Shown here: one piece after another, positions 45,700-57,770 of the stretch
How positions within the stretch are numbered: the stretch's first letter is position 1
How the letters are laid out: the number at the start of each line of letters is the position of its first letter
From: Dryococelus australis
Lineage: Eukaryota > Arthropoda > Insecta > Phasmatodea > Phasmatidae
Direction of reading: 5' to 3'
DNA: 64,000 nucleotides
Assembly: GCA_029891345.1 (NCBI GenBank)
Contig: CM056993.1
Coordinates: 111,838,623-111,902,622 of the forward strand
Program-made: the position numbers and the translations under genes
The notes under the pieces: model-generated
What the model was told of the DNA's origin: nothing
What the model saw: only the letters and a program-made list of their open reading frames with translations
Database searches by the model: none

Positions 45700-48600
45700 C
45701 TGGGTATTGGCCTTGAAACTTTCCTCTTTGCTAGGGCCATGCAACTGGGGTCCTTTTGACAAGGTTAACTGGTGGCATAGTCATGGTTGAGGGTCCTGGT
45801 TTAGTAGGAATTGAAGTAATCTGGCAGACAGAAGCAGGTGGGGCCGATTGGAACTGGAATTTCCTGATGGGGGTACTTTGGATGGGTAGATGTATCACCA
45901 CAGGTTTCAGTCAGAGTGGAATCAGTGGCAGCGCGAGATGGCACGTGGCATAGCGAAACACTCAGGCAGATAGACTAGAGCAGGTCCAACTTGGTAGTAG
46001 GCGTCCAGCCAATCCGTGTGTTTTACAGGCGGCCTCAGCCCTCAAATTCGGTATACATAAGGGTATTCCCCAGTACTCCCTCCCGAAAATCTGCTTTGTG
46101 ATGGATATTTCAAGCAACCTTCTGGCTCCCAGCCTTGAGTTGTGGCATAATGATATACAGTTGAGAGAGTGGGAGAGATAGTGGGTGTTTTGTGAGGTTT
46201 GGCATGTACAGCAGCTGTATGGTAATAAGGAGAAGTGCTATGAAGTATGCGTAGGGTGGGCCTTCAGGAAAATCTGCCTCTCTCGAGCACTACAGCACCC
46301 ATGCCCTGATGGGCGTGCAGACCCTTCTTGGGTGTTGTGGAGGGGTAGGATCTAGCTGACCACATAGTCCCCAAGAAGGTACACAAAAATATTCCCAGTC
46401 GCTGTTGACTTGACGCCCGGGGGCCTTGTTATGTCACTTGTGGCTAGCGGCACTTTGGGCGTAACTTCCATTGCTCTTGCTCCTTGCTAGTTTGATGACG
46501 TGGTGGTTATGGACACTCTGCTACTTGGGTGGTGTGACGGTCTCCTGCACATGGTGTTGCTGCATTCAGCATGGTGGTTGACGTGGGGCTTGAACCCATG
46601 GTTCTGAGCTGATGTAGATGAAGGGTTGAGGGGTGAAATGCAGCATCCCTTCCTGTGGCACCATGTTGAACTGCGAGGGACCATGAGAGAACCGTGGGTG
46701 GGGGAGGAGGTGACTCGCCAGCCGCATACTGCAGCGTGGCCGATCGATAAGTGGGTCCAACGTCAACACGTGGCTGTTGATATATGTGCACTGCCAGACC
46801 AAAACAAACAGGCGTGAATTAATTCGAAATTACTTGCCTTGCCATGATTGTGAAAACGTCTTGCCGGGAATAAATGTCTCAATATTTACATTTGCAGTAT
46901 CACAATATTTACACTTGCGACAACAACAAAAAGAAAAGTTTACACTTGCAGCCTTACTTTGCTTTGTGTGGCCTCCATGGCCGGAACATCTGCTTGAACT
47001 TTACATGCGGACATTTGTGTTGCGGCCGCATGAGGTTACATGAACAGTGTTTTCAAATGAGCAATGGTTCACTCAGTTCACAAATTGCCACGACAATGCG
47101 GTGGACTAACACACACAATTGTTCGCCTGTTCTTTGCCTGTTACCGTGTGCTGAATGTTTGCTTTAGTAATGACATGACTGTGATTTAGAGCATTGTGCA
47201 TGCTCTCTGATCGAATGATGCGTCAGTTTTACCACACTGTTTTCCACATGCGACGCAGTAATAGTGTGACATGTGGATGGGGGGGGGGGGGACTGGTGGT
47301 TGAAAACTTAACACTTGGTCCTCAGGGACCAAACACACGGGAATGTCCTGCATCATAGTCACATTTTCACTCATCTGCGTCACTGTGTCCTTGGTGATTT
47401 TGATGGTCTGTCGAACTGTCCTCGGCCGGTTATGGCATCCACTGTGCCAGTGGTACTGTGTGGCTATGCAGTACCTGCGTGGATGGGGTGGGCGTGAGGT
47501 CCTAGCTGGCATCTCACAGTCCACTGCAGTACTGTTCTGTGCTGTGGTGTGAGTTTGACCACTGTTGCACTCAGGCACATCTGCTGTGGCTGGTATAGAT
47601 CTGGCCGGCTGGCCATGTGGCGCAGTGTTTACTCTCGCCGAGGTGGACTTGGCAGAGAGTTGCTGTGTGCTGAGCTATGTCCCACTCTTCAAGTGAGTTG
47701 CGTCTTGTTCGCCTTGTTGTGGTGAGTGGGGCTTTGGTGACGGCACTCGTTGTGGCGTGGAAGTTATAGGTGATGGCAATGATGGATTGTTGTTCATAGT
47801 AGAAACGTTCCCTGACTTGCTGTTATTGTTGCACTCGTAGCACCGAAATGTCTGTCCACAAACAGTTGCTGCTTCACCTTTGTTTAGGCACACTGGGTGG
47901 TATGCGTGTCGTCATACGATGCACTGGAGTTGCGGTACACCTTGGCTTGTACACCATAATTGCTGCACTTAATTCGTTGGCTGTAATTTGGCTGGTGATA
48001 ATTTTGAGAGATTGGTGTTTCAGTTTTTATTGGGCCGGAAATGTTCATCGTTTGCTGTGGGCTGGAATTCCCCACTCCATTTTTCCATAGCTACACAGTG
48101 TGGCTGACTGTTAGACTGGAGCGTTGGCTACAACTGCAGTGCTGTGTTCCGTGCTCAAACTTCGTGACAATGCCCTGCCGAACATGTCGCAAGCACTCTA
48201 AAACAGTGGCACTGGTGCTCCGGCGTGTGTATAATCTGCTATGTTTGTAAGAGGGCCATGCGGTCACAATGCGGCTGCGCGAACCAGTGCGGAGCACGGT
48301 GTTGGAGGGGAGGGTGCGCCTTCCCCTCTCACGTCTATCTCCTTAGCACACACAGTTAGGAGGTAATGATCAGAGCAAAGCAGGAGTGGGAAGTGGGGTG
48401 GCAGAGCGCCACCCACTCTTGGCGATTGATCGCAGTCAGCTATTTTGGCTGGATGTGGTGAAAAGGGTAGCACTGGCGTGCCCGTGCCCTCCAATCCTTT
48501 TTTCGCTGTGGTGGGCAGGTTGTGTGGGCTGATGTCATGTGCCATCCCAAGATGGCCGTCTTCTTGCATGTCTCACCCTCGCTGCAGCAATGGCAGTCGT

Positions 48601-48830
48601 CCTGCCATTTTGGCACACTTTTCCTTGCCAGCCACATGGCACACTTCCAGGCATCTTGTAGAAATTGTAGGTATATGGAAGGCATCACGATGCTGCTGTT
48701 GGCTTTGTTGAATCGCCTCTATCTCGTCTCCTTGCAGGTAGGCAGGAAATCCAGTAGGAATAGCTTGACTAAATGAATTCTGGCCGGAAAACTTGCAGAA
48801 AATTTTAGACACATTTTGGCGGGTTGGAAT
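45700..48830 (-). other. possible decayed gag-like region, Cys- and Pro-rich
   Basis: Minus-strand pieces contain Cys motifs such as VCGQTFRCYECNNN (within 47675-47893) and YYCVACGKQCGKTDASFDQR (within 47186-47578), followed by Ser/Thr/Pro-rich stretches. This recalls the Cys-rich gag start of Gypsy element 2, but no capsid motif is certain and stops are frequent. A G-run lies at 47278-47291. It may be gag debris of the same Gypsy group as the pol at 49.1-52 kb, in the opposite orientation. That is an inference. Confidence 0.35.
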
Positions 48831-49099
48831 TTTGACGGGAATTTCGCCATATGGAAGGGCGACAATTTGACGCAGTGTGGCGAGGCGAAAGTGGTTGAGG
48901 TTAGGTTTGCAGGGACGGTAAGATGTGAGTGTAGGGATTTGTTGTGGTTTACCCGACTAGGTGCCAGACGTCACTCTAGGGCGGCATCAATGATGATGGG
49001 GGTGATGTTGGCTGAGCGACTTCATACTGGACATTGCCAGTGTGATGGCACCCCTACACCCTCTCCTAGAAAAGGAAACTAGATGACGATGGGGACCAG

Positions 49100-49790
49100 A
49101 GCATTGTATGGTATTTCACACCCTGAAAAGGAGCTACCAGAATGTAAAACAACTGCACTGGCACAAAGGGGAGAGGCCATTAATACTCCAGATGGACGCC
49201 TGCCAAAACGGCGTTGGGGCTGTTTGTTACCAAGAGGACCAAAAGGGTTACCCACTGGTAATAGCTTATGCCAGCACCCGCCTGGACGCAACCGAGCAAC
49301 GTTACCATATTAACGAGCAAGAATGCTTGGCAGTAATATGGGTGGTGCGAAAATACTGGTACTACCTAAAAGGCACCCATTTCATCCTTCGTACCAATAG
49401 CAAGGCGCTCTGGTGGTTGCGGGAATCAAAAGCAGTGAAGGTAAAGCTGGGTAGATGGGACATGTTTTGAAGCAAATTTGACTTCGAGGTGCATCACTGT
49501 CCCGGGAAAACAAATCACCTATCATACTCCCTGTCCCGCCAGCCAGACCTAGACTTCGCCGAGAAAGCAAAGGAAGACTGGGACCGCATGGTACCACCGC
49601 AACCACCAGAAGTCAACCCCAAAGAACAGATTTGTTTATTGCAACTCAGAATCTGCCGGGACCAAATAGCGGCCCACCAGCAGCAAGACCCTGAAATCCA
49701 GGGATTACTTAACAGCCAGACCCTGAAATTCAGGTACTATTTAAAACGCACCCAAGACGCTTTGAACTCTGTAATGAGATAGTATGGTCC
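49100..49790 (+). pseudogene. RNase H of a Ty3/Gypsy element (element 5)
   Basis: The frame 49108-49470 gives PLILQMDACQNGVGAVCYQE (first Asp), then HINEQECLAVIWVVRKYWYY (Glu) and ILRTNSKALWWL, where the usual TDNKAL aspartate reads TNS. The next frame, 49489-49782, continues with HHCPGKTNHLSYSLSRQPDL, the LADALSR position. There is no RT upstream, so the element is truncated at its 5' side near 49.1 kb. It is closely related in wording to Gypsy element 2. Confidence 0.8.
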
Positions 49791-50820
49791 TGCAACGAAC
49801 AGCCGGGGGCAAAATGGCAAATTTGGTTGCCTAAAGCCTTCCGCGCTGATTTTTGCCACCACTATCATGATCACCCCGAAGCAGCACACCCGGGAACTAA
49901 GGAAGTCATGGCAGACATCGCCGGCCGGTACATCTGGGACAGGATGAGCAGAGATATCAGACAATATGTGGAAAGCTGCAAGAAATGCTGCAGGGGGAAA
50001 GCATAACCTGCACCCCCTCCGACGGCCAAACCACAAAGCCCACAGACTCCATGAACACACGTGACGGCACACTTAATGGGCCCCTATCCCTGCAGAATTC
50101 GTGGTAACCTTTATCTACTTGTGGCCACATCTATTTTCCCACTGGGTAGAAGCCTTTCCCCTGCCCAGCCAGGAAACTCACCACGTAATCCGGAAATTTG
50201 AGAATGAAATCTTCCCTCGGTGGCGTTATCCGCAGTGCCTGCTAACAGACAATGGAACACAATTCATTGGCCAAAAGTGGCTGGCGGCCTGCGAAGAGTG
50301 GGAAATGGAGACATGGACCACTCCGCCATACCACCCACAAGCCAACTCTACTGAATGCAAGAACCAAGAAATAAATAAAATCCTACATCTGAGCGTCGGA
50401 GATGACCACCACCACTGGGATAAACACATCCTGAGGATATTGTTTGCCCTATGATGGAGGACGAACGAGGCCACAAATGCCAGGCCGATCCAACTCTTAC
50501 TAGGAGCCACCTTGCGCTGGCCTGGGGACTGATAATGGGAAAATTCCCCATCCGTGCTACCACAGACAGAGGACATTTGGATGGCAGCCTTAGCACCCAC
50601 CGAAACTGCAAGGGATGGGCATCCAAGCCTTCAAGATGGGCGAATCGGTACTCCTGCTGCTGCATCCATCAGCAAGTCCAACGCCCAGTTTAGCGCGGAT
50701 GTCACCTGTAAATGGGAGGGCCCATACAAGGTAGTCTGTCGGCGCGACAATGTGTATTGGGTGGAAGACCTCCGAGGATGGTTCGCAAAGCACATTTCCC
50801 CACGAAAACCCAGAGAGTGA
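49790..50820 (+). pseudogene. integrase of Gypsy element 5
   Basis: The zinc region at about 49840-50005 reads HYHDHPEAAHPG, then CKKCCRGK. The core in the frame 50101-50454 has LFSHWVEAFPL, where the usual TDLFSRW aspartate is lost (WPHLFSHW), then LLTDNGTQFIGQKW (second Asp) and ANSTECKNQE (Glu). The C-terminal part, 50554-50820, reads WEGPYKVVCRRDNVYWVEDL and AKHISPRKP, an SH3-like end. The wording YHPQANSTE and LLTDNGTQF groups it with element 2 at 4.1-8.4 kb. It is inactive. Confidence 0.85.
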
Positions 50821-52065
50821 GGTACGAGAAACAGCCTCTATAACCTCCAAGGTCTCGGAAGACTTGGACGAACCTTTTCTCAGGTTTCACCACCTGCCAG
50901 ACCAGCCGAGAAAATGGAACCCCCCAGAGATAGCCACTGGCTCTCAAGGAACGAGCTACCTGCCACCAGCATAGCCAAAGGGGCTGCCAAGAGCTCCGTG
51001 GCCAACAAGCCTTACGATACCTCAACCCCCACAGTCTTCGAAACCAAAATGTGGACACAATGGGGAAAGTGGGCTCCTGGCACAAGCGAGTTATCCTGGC
51101 GCAGTCCAATCGACAGTGTGAAATAACCAAAGCAACGCCTGCTGAATCCGGTCAGTGAAATGTATGATACACAGAACATTGTGGCCCAATGCGAGAAAGA
51201 AATATTGTTCCCCCCGGAGATCAGTCAAGCCACAAAGGCACCTCCACAAAGGGATTCCCGGCCTCGCTCGGAAGTTCCGGTAGTCAGTTCCAATCCGCAC
51301 CGGCCGACAGGAAGGAGCCCTTCAGATCTCTGTATCTTAATGAGCCTATCATGGGGGCCTTTGTTGAGCTTGTGCCGGCGGCCGCGCAGTACTTGGAAGA
51401 ACCGCTGTCTGCCCCAAGTACTGCCCTCGAGTTAGGAACAACCGCGACCGCGGACATGTCTCCTGCTCCGGAACTAGAAGATGCTACAGCGTCGGCCGGA
51501 GGGGCAGTAGAAGAACACCCTTCAGAAGACCTGCCCCTTACAGCGCCAGCAACCCTGGTGTCGTCTCATGCCGAGCCAGACACCCGAGGAATTTCGTCCA
51601 CCTAGGAAGTGGACACGTCACCAGCCAACACAAGGGGTGGTGGGGTTCCTGTAGAGACCCCAAACACAACATCGTCCGCCATAGAGGTAGTAGGACGACT
51701 AGAACCACTACCTCTGGCGGCCATCTCACTGGAATCCACGACAGGTGGAGAGCCTGTCAGAACGCCAACATCGCCCGCTGGTCTGTCCGGAACCATGGGC
51801 ACAGGAGAGCCTGCACCACAGTTCCTGCCAGGTTGCCGTGGTGCCAGGTCGGTACCGGGTACCGCCATGGAGGCCACCAACAAAGTTTGCGTGGCCTACT
51901 CCACCATACATCGCCGTGAGAAAACGAGGCAGGCCTGTAAAGAAGATGCGAGCTAAGCTCCGGTCCACCATACAATGTACGCCAATGAGTGAGTACACAA
52001 TGGGTAGTACCTCCCTCTTTGACAGTGTAGGCATACCGTCGACATACACAGATGGGGCAGTGTAG
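50820..52065 (+). pseudogene. Ser/Thr/Pro-rich C-terminal tail with AT-hook-like motif
   Basis: After the integrase, open frames (51189-51605, 51609-51956, 51745-52065) are rich in Ala, Pro, Thr and Glu and switch frame. Near 51919-51957 the translation reads VRKRGRPVKKMRAK, containing the RGRP core of an AT hook and a basic cluster. The tail ends at 52065 before AT-rich DNA. It may be an integrase extension or a decayed third gene. No transmembrane segment supporting an env protein was seen. Confidence 0.5.
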
Positions 52066-52069
52066 TGCT

Positions 52070-55000
52070 TTTAAACAAAAGAGCCCCTAGCTTAGCTTAG
52101 GGGTGACCTTTAGCCTGTGTTCCTGTAAAAGGGATATCCTGTGTTGCAGAAGGAGACAAGCTGTGAGTAAGCCAGCTGCTAGCATACAAAGTATGAAAGT
52201 TATAATTTAAATATTCTGTTAATAAGAAATTGCCATGGATGTAACAACTGTTTTGTTTGCTTTCGCCTCTTGTGAACGTGTAGGTGATAAAGACCATAAC
52301 GTAATTCACTTTTGTTGAGGAAAGTTTTACTAATGGTTGCCTGAAGTATAAAAGTCGCTTTAATGAAACCGTCAACTCAGAACTGGTGTATATAGTAAAG
52401 ATAAGAGGCACACTTAGTAATGTTCTGATTTTGAAAATATGTTGTAAAGAAATGTTCTTGGTGCACATAGTGTAAATCAGAAAAGTCAGTGAATCTGTTG
52501 TAGATAAAATACTGTTGATGTCAGAATCAACAACATGTCACGCTTTGTAATGGCCAGATGAGAGCCGCTCATGAGAACACTACTTAAGCTACGACAGACT
52601 ATAGATCGAGACTGTTTTCTAAACAAACATCGCTGACCTACTGTGCTTTTTAAAGTAACTATATCAGTCAAAAGTGTTAGTAAAGTAATTTGTTTAAGAA
52701 TACTGTTGATGTAACCATTATGTTGTAAATATTTGGGTCTTATTTTGTTTACATTTAAACTTTCAGTCAAGGGAAATACCAGTAAAACAGAACCATGCAA
52801 AGACATTTGTAACAGTAAGAACAGTAAGAAATTTATGAATCTCAATTTGTTGCAACTTAAGTGCTCTCTTTGTTGTATGATCAGGGTTTTGTCTCTTTCT
52901 TCTCTATTTGATGTAAGATGATCAAGTGCAACTCTGTCATGTTTGCCCATACACTCGCTTCCCCACTTTAGTGCACAGACGAGATGACGGAAGGTCTCAG
53001 CTGTGCAAAACCCTGTAGCTTTTTAATATAATTCTGCTGTGTGTTAAGATAGGGAGGCCAAAGGCAGGGTCTACACACATTACCGCACCAGGTGGCCAGA
53101 GCAGTTAGCTAGAAAACACGCCTCACGAGTGGGGCTTTGGGGCTAATTTCTTTAAATTTTTTATATATATATACTATTGTATAAAAAGTAACTCCCAAGG
53201 GTCGATACTTATTCCGTGTGCAGGCAAATGTGTTTGCTCTTTCCTTGAATTCGTACGAATCCTATTGTCACGAACCAAGCCTTACAGTTGTGATGTAGGT
53301 CGGCACACAATAATCAGAAGGCCACGCATTATCACCGACATCAGATCCCCCTTGCAACACTTATCCTATGCTCCATATTGCCGCACGCCACTTCAACTTG
53401 CAAGCTGCGTAAGAGAAGAGGGAGAGAGGAGGAAGACAGCCTTGTGTATGACACCAAGAGAGATGGTTTCTTCTAGCCGACTCTGCTACTGCAAGAATAC
53501 GTTCCACCCAGCACTTGTCTCATGTCGCCTGCCCACACGTCTGCGAGTTGTGAGAACAAGCCGCAACCGGCACAGAACCACTACCCATTCAGAAGCCCAG
53601 CCAAAGGAAAATAAATTACTGGTGTGGGGACAGTTCTACATTCCCGCATAGTAATTTTTTTCTTTTCTCAACGCATTGCCCAGATGAGTCTACTTCGCAA
53701 GGGGTGAGGGGGTGAATTGACGCATGACATCTTATTCATTAATACTAAACGACTACTGCTCACAAGTGCAAGTGTATCCCTGGCAGTTTGTCTACAAAGT
53801 CACGCTACCGCCGCCTACAAGATTGTTTTATCTACGAGGCTGAGACAGACGTCCCGGTAATAATTTATTATTTTTCCCGATGAGCTACCGAGACCATACA
53901 AGAGGTCCAGGCGAGTGCATCAGTGCGCTGCGAGATGCCACCACATGCAAAATGCCTAGATCCCACCACACTCCTCTCCACTACGCTACATGCACAGAGG
54001 ATCTAGGCACTGGGCTTGCACCTGTTGTCCCCCTCTCCAGACGTCCTATGCCAGTGAAGGAAGGGATGGCAGAGGAGTATATACGGAGATGCATCCCGAC
54101 CTCCAGATAGTAAGTTCTACTTCAGTTCTCAATCACCTCTCTTGAGTCCTCATCGCTCCAGCTTTTGGTGCCAAGGCTCAAACCTATCCTTGTACTTCAT
54201 CGCTCACCTCGGGGGCTGAAGATCCTCTCCTACACTACCTAAGGAAGAACCAGCGGCATTGACAGCTATACACTTATACATGTTCGGTCCCTTACGGATA
54301 ACCTGAGAGTAGAGCTTGCCCCGAAGTTAACATTACCCTACACACACCAGCTACTGCCTATCCAACTAGCTTTGCACAGGGTGCCTTCCCCTATTTTAAG
54401 ATAGGGTGTTTCACCTTCCGCATACCCGTGGGGAATTAGGATATAGCACCTTTGTCACCTGTGTTTAATTTATTTGGATCAATGAACACCAATCTTACCA
54501 GATCTCTAGACTTTCACTCCGAACTCCTTCCTTGTGTTATATCGGAGCTGGAGGACTCAGCAGGAGACCAGGTTTTGCTTTTCCGAAATTACATGCACAA
54601 CACACCAGCACATCCTTGGAAGCCACCCATTCTCTGCCTCGGCAGTGAATGGTAGAGCCACGACACTATGATACCGTCCCCTGGATGTTGGCTTGCCGGT
54701 TCAAAGTCACCCCCCAACTCACCACTCACTGGTGGTGCAGAGAGGGTTGCATTCTGGTGCAGGGAAATCTACCCTTGTGGGACATCACCTTGCGGTTCCA
54801 GCAACCATCATCCTGCAGCTCGTGCCGTCTCTACCAGGTAGAGTCGTTGAGAGTGAGGCGTTGTTGGCGGCAGTAATTTGCACCTACATGTGGACACAGA
54901 CACGCCTACTGCCAAACTCCTGCTGCCCCAATTTTTGTAACTAATGCCTTACACCCATAGGGGTGAAATTTGAGAGATGGGCCAAGAATGTGAGAACTAT

Positions 55001-55791
55001 TTACAAAACTCCCCAGGGACTACGCATTCTTCCCAGTGGGTTCGGGTTGCTTGCTTAGTCCACATGAACAAGGTGCACTACTGAGATGCCTCAATGTACC
55101 AGCACCCACCGTCATGCCCATGGACTTGTTCGAGCCACCCACCAAGGTTGCGGAAGGATACCACCCTATATTGCAGGAGGCACTATTTGGCATACGACCC
55201 ACCAGCACACCAGAACCACAGCCGATTACCATACCAGAACCTACCATCCCCCAGTCAAGTGCTACTCCAGTAAAGGGAACGGAAAGTGTGGTGGCACGCA
55301 CCCAACCACCTTGTCGTCCTATTGTACTACCTTCTAAACCTGCACCATGCCACATAAAGGTTATCGAGCCAGACTTTGTACCAAGTCACCAATCCACTAG
55401 GCCCATGTCGTACACTGGGTGGGCCCCCGTGCCCAGATCTGAATAAACCACCTTGAGACGTGACTCCGCCTAGCATCGAGTAAGTCACCCAGGACAGGGA
55501 CAGTCAGACAGCCGGGACTGTCATGCATCACTATCTACTATATTACAGAAGTGGCTCATATTGAATTAGAATGCCTGTATGACATCACTTAGGTTTCATG
55601 TTTGATTTGTATGAAGTTCGGTATTTTTTTACTTGTAAATATTCACATCATATTTTGGCCCTAATTAGACTGTGTGCACATGTGCAAAGAGGGAAATACA
55701 ATACTACACAACATCAACAATATCATTCATATTCATAAATGCTTGTGTATAATATTACGAATTCATTTTCAGGGACATGTGGGTTGTACAG
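52070..55791. other. unassigned, part of dynein intron 3
   Basis: The first part (52.07-53.2 kb) is AT-rich and may hold the 3' LTR of Gypsy element 5; no second copy confirms it. 53.2-55.45 kb is richer in GC and has Pro-rich open stretches, the best being 55036-55446 (136 aa with many Pro-Thr repeats). They match nothing I recognise and could be gag-like debris. Two minus-strand frames at 52097-52950 are AT-driven and not protein-like. Confidence 0.4.
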
Positions 55792-55992
55792 GTACTCCAT
55801 GACAGGGAATGTGGTTCAACTAGAGGAGAATATGACCCCAGTGTACTTCCTGATGGTACATGCCGGCAGCTTGAAGCAGGCCATTGTGGCCCTCTGTTTG
55901 GAGTGGGAACAGCGACTAGCTGGCTTGCTGTTGCGCATCACTTCCAACAAGATCAATTATATGACGGACTACATGAGAGAGAATGCATTAAG
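55792..55992 (+). CDS. axonemal dynein heavy chain, exon D
   Basis: The exon is 201 bp. The acceptor GGTTGTACAG at 55791 leaves G to complete Arg with AG of exon C, giving DIS-R-YSMTGNVVQLEENM. It continues TPVYFLMVHAGSLKQAIVAL, CLEWEQRLAGLLLRITSNKI and NYMTDYMRENALR. This is the (FI)xLDCSxLKxxLxxHCxxWQxKxTxLL region of axonemal dynein heavy chains, which follows exon C's sequence in the family. The donor AG|GTGACA at 55992 is phase 2. No stops. The next exon was not found before the window end. Confidence 0.85.
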
Positions 55993-56925
55993 GTGACATT
56001 GCTTATGGAAGAGAGATGTGACAAACAGTGTATGTGCACCTCTTTATGGAGATGCACTTACTTGTATTGCCAGTTTTTATTGTGTGCCAATTATCTTGTG
56101 TGTCATGATGTATAGGCTGTTCATGGTTAAGTGAGCACTTTTGAGGCCATAGTTACTTTTTTCTTTCAGCCATTTTTTTAATCTTTTGACCACCTTTTAA
56201 AATAAATATTGCCATATAAATAATAAACACAGTGTGTAGATTCCACCACGCATGGAAGTTAATGTCCAAGGCCAAAATAAAATATATTTATTGACTATTA
56301 TTCCAAAAGAGAGGGCTTTCAAAAGTGCTCACTATACCGTGAATAGTCTATAACACAATACTTTACAGACTTTCTAGTCATAATTAATTACTGCTATTGC
56401 AAATGTGGTTAATGTTACTATCACTATTTGCAACTGTTTTATTAAGCAGGAATATTTTGCTACTTACAGTGATTTTATTGATTAATTTGCATTCTCTGCC
56501 ATTTTGGAAATCCTTGAAAGCCTTGCACTTAATGGGCATATAATATTTTGAGTACTCATTTAATTACTCTCCTTGTGTAGTAAGAAGTTGCAATTAAGTT
56601 GATTAAGAATGTGTGTATTCGCCTACAGTAATAAAATATAGCTAATATATAGTTCATTAGTTTAGAACAATAATTTGTATGGTATATTATGAGCAAAATT
56701 ATTAAAAATTCAATAAAAACTATGGCTGGATGGTCAGACGTGGATGCAAATCTCACACTTGGTTGATGCCTCACCTGGCGAGTGGTGTCTAGTGGTGATG
56801 TTTAGCATCAAGGATTTGTCACACTGATGGCTGGTACACAGGTGTCATCTTGATGGGGTTTTTGGAAGGGGGGAGGAGCCAGAGCCCTCCGCACTGCATA
56901 CAAATAGGGCTTGCAGTCTGAGTTT

Positions 56926-57037
56926 GAGACTGTCTCGTGTCCGTCTAGTTGCAGAATGCCACTCTGCCCAAGTGCACACCGAGAGGCTGTCTCATGTCAG
57001 TCTAGTTGCAGAACATCATGCTGCCTGAGTGCCCACC
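56926..57037 (+). repeat. imperfect ~56-bp tandem duplication
   Basis: GAGACTGTCTC...TCTAGTTGCAGAA..., then GAGAGGCTGTCTC...TCTAGTTGCAGAAC...: two copies (56926-56980 and 56981-57037) with a few substitutions and small indels. No coding value. Confidence 0.75.
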
Positions 57038-57529
57038 ATCATGTTGGTGGCCTCAGCGCAGTCAAGAGTCTTACTCTACACAACACAACCTCACTGCCTG
57101 CCAGCATGCTGAAGCCTGCCACACTTCCAGCTACCTCGTAGCTCACCTGCAGTTGACTCGAGTTCGAGTACCACTGACTTGGGGTCTTCTGAGACTAGAT
57201 CATATATCGGTTTGGAATCTTGGGATTGGCCTTTCAGGCCCTAGTCAGGGTACAGACTGGTTTATGTGTGTTTAATGAGCACTCATTAAACAGACATAAA
57301 TCCACATGGTTGCATTTTCACTCGCAGCACTTTATCTCATCTTCACCTTGCTCCCGCTATCTCATGCTATCTCCTGTTTCATCACCAGTCCTAGTAACAC
57401 TCTTGCAGAGATAGTCATGAGCCGGAACCTTGTTCTGTACTTTACCTTTTGGGAGCTGTCTTGACATGGAGCATGTGAAGCCAGTCTTCCTGGGCAACAC
57501 GAGAGCAGTTGTCACTTTGGACTATCAAT

Positions 57530-57770
57530 ATGTACCTGGGTCTACCAGCGATGTCTCACTAACCAGGTTACTTGCTGGAGAAAGAACGATGAGCCAACGC
57601 CTGAAAAGGAGCCCATTTTCTACGTGATGCTTGGGTCTGCCAGCAATGTCCCACGTACCAAGTAGCCACGAGAGTGGATGCCCCTAAACCCATTGCTGTA
57701 ACCCTCAGTTTGGTACTTCGGTCTGCTAGCAACATCTTGCTCACCAAGCCACTAGACTGAAGGCCAATAG
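57530..57770 (+). repeat. degenerate ~90-bp tandem repeat, three copies
   Basis: GGGTCTACCAGCGATGTCTCAC (57538), GGGTCTGCCAGCAATGTCCCAC (57633) and a similar CGGTCTGCTAGCAACATCTTGC (57719) recur at 86-95-bp spacing, each followed by an ACCAAG/ACCAGG word. They appear to be a small satellite-like repeat. Confidence 0.6.

Larger units (their letters stand above)
45150..55791 (+). other. dynein intron 3 (about 10.6 kb)
   Basis: Runs from GTTAGT to GGTTGTACAG. The phase-2 end of exon C joins the start of exon D to restore an Arg-Tyr pair, so no exon seems to be missing in between. The intron carries a gag-like region (-), a Gypsy pol (+) and unassigned GC-richer sequence. Confidence 0.75.

Noticed and set aside
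46874..47167. Cys-rich + strand frame as a zinc-finger protein
   Set aside because: Cys residues lack regular spacing, and the region is more likely part of decayed minus-strand gag-like sequence.
50820..52065. env gene of an errantivirus-type element
   Set aside because: No signal peptide, furin-like site or membrane anchor visible; the composition is Pro/Thr/Ala-rich.
52097..52950. Two minus-strand frames of 123 and 154 aa as genes
   Set aside because: AT-driven composition, no recognisable domain, no supporting context; inside a dynein intron.
53265..53651. 128-aa + strand frame
   Set aside because: No known motif; Arg/Thr/Cys mix without domain pattern, in unassigned repeat-like DNA.
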